From Lepisosteus oculatus (lineage: Eukaryota; Chordata; Actinopteri; Semionotiformes; Lepisosteidae), in assembly GCF_040954835.1 (NCBI RefSeq), contig NC_090707.1, positions 18,370,570-18,434,569 on the forward strand: DNA of 64,000 nt, written 5' to 3'. A program made the translations under genes and the position numbers. The notes below the pieces were generated by a model. The model made no database searches. It was not told the DNA's origin and saw nothing but the letters and a program-made list of their open reading frames with translations. Positions 13,701 through 24,000 of the stretch are shown here, one piece after another; position 1 is the stretch's first letter, and each line of letters starts with the position of its first letter.

Positions 13701-14762
13701 TGTTACCTGATCATGTCTATCCTGTGAATAATTCCATTATGCTCTTTTAAAAATGTTAATAGAAAATTATTTCAGTAGTTCAGCTTTTTAATATAGTGAA
13801 AACATTTTTCTCCACAAGTTAAGCACAAAATGTCTTGTTTTCATTTAACAGCGAAATGCAGAGGGTGAATACATAAACAGTAGAGATGCAGGTGCCATAG
13901 CTGACCTTGTGAGCCAGCGATTGCAGCAGATATCTTCCCAGTTACAAGACAAATCCTCTTCTAAGATAAAGGTGAATGTAATGTATTGTTTAATATGTTT
14001 GAAATCTTACCTTTTAGAAGAAAATGTTCCAACCAGTAGGCATTAAAACTGACATTAAGTCAAAGCTGTCACAGTAATGAGGGCAAGAAGCAAATGAAAA
14101 GCATTAGTTATACCAAGGAGTGTTTTTATTACCTTGATAGAAAACAGATTTGGCAGACCCTATGCATTTTGGCACGTTTATCCTCTTTGGTACTGTGCTT
14201 AAATTAAAATTGTTGAAATACTTATGCTCAATGTATTTTTTTGTTTCCTGACAAACAAATGAATGATACAATTGGTTAAATATATTAAGATTATTTTTAA
14301 AAAGATGAAAAGTTATTTAATAATTTAAGGAGCTTACATTTTATACTTTTCCCCCAATTCTTTGCCAACATAATTGTCAAACTACTATCAAGGAACTGGG
14401 GGTGGGTTTAACAAGTGTTACTTGTTAAACCTAGTTGCACTGCTGAACACTAATGTGCACTAACATGTTTTAAGCATTTAGAGAAAAAAGGAACATTATA
14501 AAGATAATAGTACAGAAGAATTCTGATAAATGTCCAAAAGCTGGGTCTATATTTTTAATTGCAGTAAAAGTTTTATTAGACTCACAAGGACCTTGCAGCC
14601 TTTGTGTTGGTTTTAGCTCCTGTTACAGGGTAGATATTAGGTGGACAGGTCTGTCCTTCACAGACTAGCTCTATTCCAGTCCCATCATGAACTCTTCTCA
14701 TGATTAATACTCTGCATCTGCTCTTCTTCTATTTTATATTTGTTTCACAGGATGAACTTTAA
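1769..14762 (+). CDS. DNAJC10: DNAJC10 / ERdj5, ER DnaJ-thioredoxin disulfide reductase, 22 coding exons
   Basis: ER-lumenal co-chaperone of BiP that reduces disulfides in misfolded proteins for ER-associated degradation. Coding exons: 1769-1987, 2098-2263, 2706-2756, 2871-2953, 3692-3823, 4998-5091, 6212-6289, 6971-7014, 7437-7568, 8017-8106, 8193-8303, 8582-8696, 8804-8931, 10535-10651, 11151-11252, 11662-11817, 11909-12042, 12155-12208, 12768-12915, 13430-13552, 13852-13971, 14751-14762. All junctions are GT-AG and in phase, giving 2,409 nt or 802 aa (human 793). The start ATG has A at -3, G at +4 and an in-frame TGA at 1745-1747. Domains: hydrophobic signal segment about 22-36; J domain about 40-105 with HPD at 68-70; thioredoxin motifs CSHC 164-167, CPPC 483-486, CGPC 591-594 and CGPC 703-706; two redox-inactive thioredoxin-like domains between the first and second; C-terminal KDEL 799-802. 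The third motif is CHPC in mammals as I recall. Boundaries come from splice signals and remembered homology, not transcripts. Confidence 0.96.
4595..4888 (-). mobile_element. tRNA-derived SINE in a DNAJC10 intron
   Basis: On the minus strand this reads as a full fish-type SINE. It has an A box around cagtggtgcagtggtaagg, a B box around ttggttcaattcctgg, a conserved body containing tccaaagacatgctgg, and a 3' end in aataagcggt. It is diverged and lies in the intron between 3823 and 4998. A CA-rich stretch (about 4688-4702) is part of it. Confidence 0.7.
5092..6211 (+). other. DNAJC10 intron 6
   Basis: A 1.1 kb AT-rich intron. I recognise no repeat or additional exon in it. Confidence 0.5.
9600..9765 (+). 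mobile_element. Diverged SINE fragment in DNAJC10 intron 13
   Basis: A B-box-like gtttgcgggtttaaattt is followed by a cccctgagcaaattcttcac-like segment and ctgtataaatggtcacaaat. This is the order seen in common fish tRNA-derived SINEs. It is degenerate, and its 5' end is uncertain. Confidence 0.45.
9888..10115 (+). mobile_element. SINE 3' half in DNAJC10 intron 13
   Basis: Contains ccagtttcctcctacattcc followed by aaagacatgctgg, the conserved body of the SINE at 4595-4888. It ends with a ggaataatcagttttctg segment like that family's 3' end. The tRNA-like head is missing, so it is a truncated, diverged copy in the opposite orientation to the first. Confidence 0.55.
12996..13279 (+). mobile_element. 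V-SINE-like tRNA-derived SINE, copy 1
   Basis: The head has an A box (ggtggctctgtggctaagg) and a B box (gttgccagttcaaatcctg). A central segment follows (gggcccctgagcaaggccc, then ttaacccc), like the conserved core of vertebrate V-SINEs. The tail includes attcctaatgtaag and ends in aataaagtgatgttatg. It is nearly identical to copies at 42777-43030 and 57440-57725, which suggests a young family. It sits in the DNAJC10 intron between the last two thioredoxin exons. Open frames over it on both strands are by-products. Confidence 0.85.
13972..14750 (+). other. DNAJC10 last intron, splits the KDEL signal
   Basis: A 779-nt intron with donor aag|gtgaat and acceptor tttcacag|gat. It separates the lysine of KDEL from the final Asp-Glu-Leu-stop. 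Reading through the donor adds an unrelated tail and a stop about 75 nt on, without KDEL. No repeat was recognised. Confidence 0.7.
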
Positions 14763-15710
14763 TTTCGAAGAAGCCAGAGAGCATTTTGATCCAGAGGGGG
14801 AAAATAAGCATGCTGACCACACAGAGGAGAGTAAAAATGAAGAACGGATGGAAATTCTTGATTAAAAGATTCTTGAATAGAGTATGAGAGGTTGTGGGAT
14901 GTTTACTACCTTTGCACTTCAGAGCAGGCATGATAACATGAAACTGTATGTGCTGTACCAGGTTTGACAAAAATATAGTACTGTAGTTGTAAGAAAATAT
15001 TAAGGGGTTTTGCAGGCATTTAACCTGGGGTTAAACAGATGTCACTGCTGGTGAGCATGTAAACAACATGTATTTATTCAAAAGGCCTTTTAAAATACTG
15101 TGTTTGCTCTTCACTTATAGACACAACTGAGAATAGTGACATGGACTGAACAGAAAACAAATTAAGGAATTATGATTGAAATTGTTTGAGAATACAGATT
15201 TCAAATGCTTTCATTTTGTGATATGTCCTGTGGTAAATACTGCTGCAGTGAGTTTGTTAGGACATTTAGGAAGAATGCACGTTATATAGTTTAGGGTATG
15301 TTGGCATCTTTTTCTATCAATTCTAAGTAATGTGATTTATGATTAATGTAATTTGTTTTAATAGTATTGAAGTTGTTAGACATTGTAACTGCATTCTTCT
15401 TTGGACATGACTTCATTATTAATTGTGGACTCTTGTACATACTGAACTTCTTTCAGCAAAGTATTTTTCCATTTGCTACAATGGCAAGTATTGTTGATTT
15501 GTACCTTTTGTACAAATCAGTTACTTTTGCAGTTAAAAGAAAGAACTATTATTATTCCATCATGAAACAAATTTGGAGACCCCTGGATGTGTGTATTTAA
15601 ATAATCGCAATCATAAAGTGCGTACAGTAGGTGATGTACAATGTATGTGTGTAGATCAGGATTGAAGATCAGAGTAGGGATAAGTAATAAACGTCTTCAA
15701 GAGGTGAGAA
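14763..15710 (+). other. DNAJC10: DNAJC10 3' UTR, proximal form
   Basis: Follows the TAA at 14760-14762. An aataaa hexamer at 15686-15691 could direct cleavage near 15,710. Further hexamers (about 16,219 and 19,150) could give longer forms. The one near 19,150 is followed by a TG-rich stretch typical of a cleavage site. The true end is not determinable from sequence. Confidence 0.4.
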
Positions 15711-16365
15711 GATACATTCATTCTGTTCACCTTTAATGAAAACATACAAGGCCATCTTATCAGTTCCCCGCTATGTTTCAGTTCACCAATTACTCATTCA
15801 CATCAGGTTTTTGAGCATGTTGAAAGCAAAATGGGTATTTTTCCTACGCTGTATGTAGGAATATATCTGGACTAAAATACATTTTGACACTCCATTATGG
15901 CTTTGTGTTGCAATATAATACTTTGTCCTTATGTTTGTTCATTACATACTGTATATTTAAGTAGAACACCCTACTCCATGAGACAGATGTCTGAAATGCT
16001 GCTACATCCCTCTGACTTACTACTTTTATTAAGCTGGGATTTACTGACATTTTTCTGTACATTTCTTGCTTGCCCATTCAGGTCATCAAGCATTACAACA
16101 TGAGATTCGTTTTTTCTTTGAGGTGTTACTTTGTACAAAACATAATACTTAGCATAGTTGCTAAGATGTCCAAAGATCTTTGTTCTCCTTGTCACTTTTT
16201 TTCCATGATCTTCTGTAAATTAATAAAGTCCTGTTTTTTATGTCTCCCTTTCAGTTTTCCTTTGCCTGTGTTTAAAAAGATTTTCTGAATTATGTTACAG
16301 AATGTAAGAAGCCTTTTTTGGTGCTGACTGAAATGAAAAAAAAAAGATTGCTCATACTTATTGTC

Positions 16366-16384
16366 CTGACCACTAAGTGGCAGC
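16366..16384 (+). promoter_or_regulatory. CTCF-like motif 1
   Basis: The sequence ctgaccactaagtggcagc resembles the CTCF core (CCAC.AG.TGGCAG type) with one mismatch in the central AG. It lies just beyond the 3' end of DNAJC10. Motif match by eye only. Confidence 0.3.
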
Positions 16385-16389
16385 AAAGT

Positions 16390-16600
16390 GATGCAATACA
16401 TACAGTACCTTGCAAACGTATGCACCCCTTTCCAACAATTCCCATTTTGTTGAATTACAAATAAGATATACATGTTTTTATAAAGGAATTATTTTAAAAC
16501 ATGAAGACTCAAACAGGTTGCTTTTATGGGCAAATTTAAAATTCAAAACTGTATTTTGCCTCAACAACCCCTCAAAGACCGTTTACATGTCATGCTGATC
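16390..16600 (+). mobile_element. Tc1-like terminal fragment
   Basis: Begins tacagtaccttgcaaacgta and is followed within 45 nt by cccattttgttgaattacaa. This is the pattern of the terminal inverted repeat of one large fish Tc1-like group. No transposase and no matching far end were found, so it is a degraded end fragment. Confidence 0.5.
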
Positions 16601-18535
16601 ACTAATCCCAAAGCCCACTTAATTTACATTTACATTTGCGCCCTGAAGTTTACCAACTGGACTATGGTGTTGTGCTTTTTCACCAGATATTGAAGTGGCC
16701 CTGACAATATTAATTTCAACAGAATGGAGAAATACCTAGTGTACTGTATAATCATAACTGCAATATTTTATTTAAAATGGTTAATAATGTGAAAGTATCT
16801 TTTGCCTAGAGGGCAATTAATAAGTTTTGATAAACTGGTATCCAGTGAAAACAGATTTTTAATTGCCTTTTTAGAGAGGTAAATTATTGTAACACTGAAA
16901 ACCCAGATTATGACTCATATTGTACGTGTACAACCAAATTTGTTTATTGTAGAATGGCCCTAGCATCCTAACGCTGGTACAGCACAGAAATATGTACAAA
17001 CGTTTCTGATGTTTAGAAATTCATTCTCATGAAAGAGAATTTAATCTAGGAAAAATGTGGTTGAGTTTTGCAATGGTAATTAATCTGACGAGATGTAAAC
17101 TTGTGCGAAAATGTTTTGCTTTACCTCACAGGTCATGATAAGCATTTACTTAAAATGAAAGATTAATGATCCAACCTGTCTTTTACCATCCCCCTGCTAA
17201 AAGGATGCCCATATTATGAATTAGCTTTCATAATATTTTGACACAAAGAAAAATGATGATTTTAACTTCAAATGATTTGGTTTTTAAATACCTCTTTTGT
17301 TAAACTACCTGTATGGAACACTGCAGATTAAACAAAAATGGTAAATATTAAGCATGAGATGAAGCTGCTACACAAATTGTTGATAGCTATTGTATTTCAA
17401 AGAAAGAGAGGGCCAACAAAAAATAAGGAGGTTAAAAGGTGAGGATATTGCAAGATGTACCTATAAACCTTTGTTACAGTACACAACTGTTTTTGTAGTA
17501 ATCCACAATGCAATTTTTAAAGCTGTGTGTGAGGATACAATAAGAGCTCCATTTCAGATGATCTATTTAGTGCAAGAAAATGCCATCTAACTGAAGTTAA
17601 ATGCTTTCCATTTCTTCCTAGATTGATTTTGTTTAGACCTCATACTGAGTGTTACTGTATTTGGCACTGAGAGTACATACTGTAGGGATATGAGACACAG
17701 ATGAAGGATGTCTTTGGCCTCCATCTCACATTTAATGTTCTACAGGCCAGGTGTAGAGCCAAGATATGATTGATGACCACGAAGTTCGCAAATGCAAGAC
17801 AAGCATTTAGAGTCACTTCAAAAGACTTTGCATTCCCTCTGATATTATTATCCGTGATGTAACAAGTAGAGATCTGGATTAATTGTCTTGATTTCTAAGA
17901 ATTTAGACATTTCTTTAAAAATTAATAGTCTGAAGAAATAAGGTCACCTTAATATTCTGTAGATGTCATTTTCAATTTTGTGTCTTTTTAAAAGTAGCAC
18001 ACTCAAGTAAATATTTAAAAAAGAAACCTCAAAAAACAATGTATACAGTATATGTATTTTTTTTTTCATAAAATACATCTGGTCCAAATTTTATTCTCGA
18101 CAAAACAAAACATAAAGCTTTCATCAGTATTAAATAATGGATTGCCAGGGGCAGAATTAGTAGTATGCTATGAGAATTTAACTCCATACAGTAATTTTAA
18201 GTTTATCCTTCTCAAACCAGTACTGTAAATGAAAAAGTAAAATAATTCCTTAAAAGCAAATACTTTAAAAAGCCACAAAGAATACTTTTTTCCATTAATA
18301 TTCTATACTTCATTGACCATTTATAAGACCCTTTGTAAGTTTTGTTTTGATTCAAATTAAAAATTTTAGGCTGCTTTACTCTTTACAATCTGGAAAAGAC
18401 AGTTTATGTGTTAGTCTGAGCTTTGGTGTCTAGTAGTAATGTCAGAGAAATCCATACTTATCTGTGTAAAAACATGAACTGCTGTCTCGAAATACTGCTT
18501 TATAGACTAAAAGCTTTGGTATAAGAATGAAATAT

Positions 18536-18575
18536 TTCGGGCAGCATGGAGGCACAGTGGTCAGCGATTATGATG
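18536..18575 (+). mobile_element. SINE head fragment
   Basis: The segment gggcagcatggaggcacagt, continuing ggtcagcgatt, matches the A-box end of the fish SINE seen on the minus strand at 4595-4888. The rest of the element is absent. Confidence 0.4.
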
Positions 18576-20559
18576 ATGGACAGAAGCTGCTAAAACTTTC
18601 ATTACCTTAGAAGAGTTTAGCTGAGCCATAACCAGATTTCTGCATTTTTAAAACTTTAAGAAGTATTATTAAGGTTTCTTCCAACAGTTATTTTAAACCT
18701 AACACAGTTTACTTAAACATAGCCATGGGACAGAAAGAAAAACCCACACAAGCTCACAAGTGACACAAATAAAAACGTTTACAATGGTCAATACAGTACT
18801 TGGAACAGCTTACTGAGAATCGTCATTTGAATCCAACACAATAGAGTCCTTGAGGAATCAATTAGGCCCTTTATAAGAATGACTAACACTAATTCAATGT
18901 CTTTAAAAAAAATCTCCTTCTGAGAGCAAATAGTTTCTACTTTTTCATAGCTGCGCCATGAACTGCACTACAACAATTTGAACAAATCACTGGAACATCT
19001 GTAAAGAAATAGAAGATAATGTTCTACCTCCTTTGTCTACGATGTACTTTCCAATTTCACTGTTTAAGATTTCTGTTTTTGTGGAATAGTCTTAATTTAT
19101 GGTTCAAATGAGGCAAATTTGATATGCTGGTCTGAAGATATGCTGGCCTTGAAATAAAGCTTTGAACTGTGCACTCTGGTGTGTTTATCAACACATGGTC
19201 AGTATGTACTGATTGTTATCACTTGCCGGCATGTGAATAATTATGATAATACGTCAAAAGGAGAAGCTGAAATAAATCTGCTTTGTTATTCAGTCTATAA
19301 AAAAGACATTCACATCTACTGTACACTCGCAGTGCTTTTCAAACGAACACTTCCACTGCCATAAAATCACATTTAGTTGAATTCTATGTACAGTACTGTA
19401 TATTATTTTCTTCAAATTAACTTTTTGTTTAAAACTCTGAACAATGAATATGAAAGAGGCTGAATATCTTTTTTTGGAAGCACGTTTGTCAGAAATTACT
19501 GCTTTCAGTATTTTTCTGGTAGGTCTCTATCAGCTTTGCACAGCATGATGGAGAGAATCTTATGTATGGCTTACTTGGCACATTTGTAATTCATTGTTTG
19601 AAGATTCTCATCAATTACTAACATTTCTTAATTACAAGCTTAGTTTTCTCTCAACCAAGATAAGCTGTTTTAATAACATTTGAAAATTGTTAAATTAGCA
19701 GAAATAAATGTTGGAGGTTTAAGCACTAATTGTGACTATTGATGTTCATAAAATGCATACATTCCATGTCCTGATTATATTTAAAACTTTTACACTGCAG
19801 TGCATAGACCAATTTTATTATTTTTGTCTTTCAACAAAATGCCCATATGCAGTATCAAATTTATAATCTAAACATAGCATTTGAAAAATCAGAGGTTAGA
19901 CTCATTAAACTAATCAATCATAATGCACTGTAATTAGACAGTTTGACCTTGAATGTTATTGTTGCCAATAAAAACTAAAACAAACTGTAGCTGATATGTC
20001 TGTCAAATGTGAGTGATTATTATATTTAAAAAGTAGCCAAGGGAAATAGTTAATTTTATACAGATGTAATTTCTGTTTGCTAGACTACAGATATGATATG
20101 GAACGTAGAACTTAATGGTGAAAAGAATTTTAACTTATTTTGAAACATACAAGTTAGGACTTTGAAAGCCTGTTTAAGAAAATCTTACAATATGTTACAA
20201 TATTAGATCTTTTAAGATCAGTCAAGTCTTCATATTTCAAAACATATTTCAAAATTGGAATATTTTATAAATGTAAATAGGAATTTAGGGTGTAAAAATA
20301 TAAATATTTTTATTTCTCTCTCAAGATCATTCACACAATATATACAAACTCACACATATAGTATTAAATGTTTAAATGCATCAAAATGTTTAAATTAGTT
20401 TAGTAAAGTCAGGTTTTGTCATTTAAAATAAACATACCAGTTAAATCCAAAATTCCTCACACCCTTGCATTTATCATTCTTAAAACATTTAAAAAAAAAG
20501 ATCAGTACCATTGGGCTTTGCATTCATATTTAATAATAAATAATAATACTTTCTTACTT

Positions 20560-20880
20560 AGAGATTTTCCCTCCACTCAAAGCAAACCTTTTTGGGTAAT
20601 GGGGACTCCCCTCCACCACCACCAGTGTGTAGCCCCCAGCTGGATGATGCAACAGCAGCCAAAGTGCTCACCACACACCAGCTCCCAGTGGGGAGAAGAA
20701 CAGAGGAGTAATAATGCCAATTTGAAATGCCAGTTCATAGATAGGAAATTATTTGGAGGCCATGACTGGTAAAAAGCAGGGGAAACTTGGCCAGAACACC
20801 AGTTTAACGCCTCTACCCTTTTCAAGAAACTCCCTGGGATTTTTAATGACCATGGAGAGTCAGGACATTCAGTTTAAATT
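20560..20880 (+). mobile_element. Interspersed repeat fragment common in fish
   Basis: Contains agcccccagctggatgatgc, then caccacacaccagctcccag and gggatttttaatgaccatgg followed by agagtcagga. From memory, this ordered set is a frequently seen interspersed repeat in fish genomes. I cannot assign the class. The Trp/Cys-rich minus-strand open frame here is a by-product. Confidence 0.5.
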
Positions 20881-21042
20881 GATATTTTTAATGAAATTCC
20901 AGTATTACAATTATGTATTTTCCTTTATCCATATCCTCCCCACCACAAGCTCCTATACTCTAACTTTTCACAGACTGTAACTCGAAATAGACTAGATTAA
21001 GTAAAATTGTGTCAGTGGTATGATGTATTAATGTTGTTTCTT

Positions 21043-21060
21043 CTCACTAGATGGCAGCAA
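21043..21060 (+). promoter_or_regulatory. CTCF-like motif 2
   Basis: The sequence ctcactagatggcagcaa is a close match to the CTCF core, in the same orientation as the motif at 16,366. It lies in the gap between DNAJC10 and FRZB. Motif match by eye only. Confidence 0.4.
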
Positions 21061-24000
21061 AAAGCACTGATATTGTTAGGGAACAGATTATGAGGCCTAA
21101 AGATGCCTCATGAGGATTAGATAACAGTGACAACAGGGGTAGTAAGAAATGTGTGCTAGTGAACTCATGTGTAATTATGATGTGTGCACATGTAAATTTA
21201 ACACTTGCTCACAGATTTTAATTACACTTAATTAATTCCACAATTCCACATAAAAAGAAACACGTTAGGGAATGTTGCTCACAGGAATATCACAGGATGA
21301 TGGATTTGCATTAGGGGGTCATTAAACTCCACCACCAAAACTATATATTCATAAAGCTCTGTGACAGAACAAGACTACACCCTGGACAGCACACCAGTCT
21401 ATTACAGGGCACACATAAATATACAATTTAAAGACACCAATTGTTCTAGGAATCATCTCTTTGTAAGGCTGCAAGAAACTAGAGCACCCAAACACACAAA
21501 CTGTAGCATTTACAGCAGTTGACAACAGAAACAAGAGCAATTGAAACTAAATGGTGTACAGTACAATTTGGCATCAGAATTTGATTTTTACATTGTATGA
21601 ATTAGTATGTGTTAAAATGTCATACATATTTTCTTACAGTGTACTATCAAAAATAAAAAAAAATCCTTAAGATATTAAATTAATATAAATTTATTTTGGA
21701 AGACTGGCTTACCTCCAGAGCTGAATAACACAGCATATGAATCCTAACAGGTTTAGACTGATTTAATAAAGGTATTTCATGGCTGTTTGATGCTCTGAAT
21801 ATAAGAATGCAATTATACTAGTCGGTTGCCAATATAAAATGCTTATGAAGCTTTTAGCATTTAGGCCATTTAAACTGTTTTTGTACTGTTTGGACAACTC
21901 TTTCAGGCCCCCACTCAAGAATACAAAAGGTAGGATTCTTCCAAATCTACTATCCATCTTGATTTACTCTGTTCTTTTAATCTTTCAGTACAGTGTTCAG
22001 GTATCATTACCAACTCCCCCTCTGGGTACAGTTTCAGTTCCTCTGTTTTGGCGGGGGAATTGGGACTTTGTTTCAAAGCTTTCCTCAGCAGATCCCACAG
22101 ATGTTGGGAAGACAAAATGTCCAGGAATGCAAGCACAATGGCAGGACATCAAACTGTTTCTCCTTCAGGAACTCTTAATGCGCACAATGTGTGTTCTGGC
22201 TCTTACTGTGTAACAGTTGCTGCACTGCTTCTGAGGACATGATCTGTGGTACTGGCACAGATGTATATAAAGTTCATATATACAGTACAGTATTTATCTT
22301 ACAAATCACATTATCTATTTGGAAAACAACAAAACACTCTAATTCCTGAAAAAGACTGTAGATAGGAAACTGTTGGCCACAATGTATGGGGAAATTTGCC
22401 AACTGCTGTACATTCACAGGCAACAACTATTTGACGGGATAGTCAATAAATATGCATGCAATGCAATAGATGTCAGTTAAACAACTATAATTTAATAAGA
22501 CAACAATTATTTAAAAAATCTCAGTTAAATTATTTCCAAGGGAGGGGACCCATACTTCTATGCTGCATGTATTTGGAACATTGTGGGTGAAATTGGAATA
22601 AGCAGTGATGAGCTTGTGCTTGCCAGTAGGTGAATGGATAGTGTGGGGAGCCAGGAGAGGCTGATGGGAATTTGGGTAAGAATGAATAATCCTCATCTTT
22701 GTCAAGGCAGATTGGGCAGTGACACGAATTGGTTGTCTGAGGGCTTGGTGAGAGTTCTTCATAGCTGCAGCTAATTTACAGTGTAGGTTATAACGCCGAC
22801 ACTTGCTCCTTTATTTCCTGGTTTGCTCACAGAAAGGTTTGGTAACAGTGCTCTTTTGTTCCCAAGTCACAAGCCCTGTGCTAAAACCACAACCCAAAAA
22901 TACTGCAATACCTTTTCCACTTGTTCAGCCAGTGTATCACAAGTGTAGATGTGCAGTGCCAAAACAGTAATACCCTGCTGGACATGTGTTTACATACATC
23001 TTTGAGATAAAAACGCAACTGTTGAACAAGAGAGAGAACTCGTCGATTTCTGTCCAGTCATACCAATGTCAAAAAAGCTTCATGTTTTGACCTTTTGTTC
23101 TCGTTCTAATGCTTGACTACAGGGTCACTCTGAATGATTGCTTAGTATTTTTTTTTCTGCTTTAAGCTGGAAAATCCCAACCTGGGGAGCTGGCAGCAAC
23201 TTTTAGTTGGCAGCACATAATTAGTTCTGGCGTCAGGGTGTTATAGCACCTTTTAACCATGGGATTGTTTTATTAAGGAAATACTGGAGGTCACAGAAAA
23301 CACAGAATATGCAATAAAAATATACATCTTGTGACACATTAGAAAAATCCATCTTAACACAAGTTCTTAAAATTTAACAATTTATTTAACCATCATGAAA
23401 TAAAAACTGTAAATTCAGATTTGTTTGATTAAAAATAAGCATTGGGGGAAAAAAGGAATGGATTTTTAAATTTCTTTTAAATATGTAGTCAAACCCAAAC
23501 ATCTTTCATCAAAACTGTAAAACTTCTTGGACACATCAAACATCTTCAAAACTAAGGTTCCAATAACATTTCACCACAAGCTTACCAAATAGATCAGAAC
23601 TTTTTTTTTTAATTCAGTAAGCTACAGCACAGTATAACTTGACAGATGAGCGTTTACTGTTTAAGAATAAGGAAGCAGCAGAAGACAATTTGGCATGGTA
23701 CAGGTATCAAGGGAGAAGGTCTTATTTCTGAGCATTCTAAATGTCAGATCCTTTAGTTTACACAAAATACCTTTTTATCCTTTTTGTTGCCAGTCATTAT
23801 CCATCAAGCTTGCATTTTTAAGCAACAGACAAAAAAAGAACTAGGACATGCGTCATAGTTTTCAAAGCTATAAAATATCATCAACGAAAAGAAACTTCCT
23901 GCTACTACAGAGCCTTTGGATTTCTTGATCATTTCTTGATTGCTTTTTGCTCATTTCTTCCCATTCTGATGAGATATAAATTGCTTTTCACCGCGCCTGA

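Noticed and set aside
20577..20825. Trp/Cys-rich minus-strand frame
   Set aside because: It covers a repeat fragment common in fish and has no start context or splice pattern.
21839..22213. 124-codon + strand frame
   Set aside because: No recognisable domain, and competing frames of similar length overlap on both strands.
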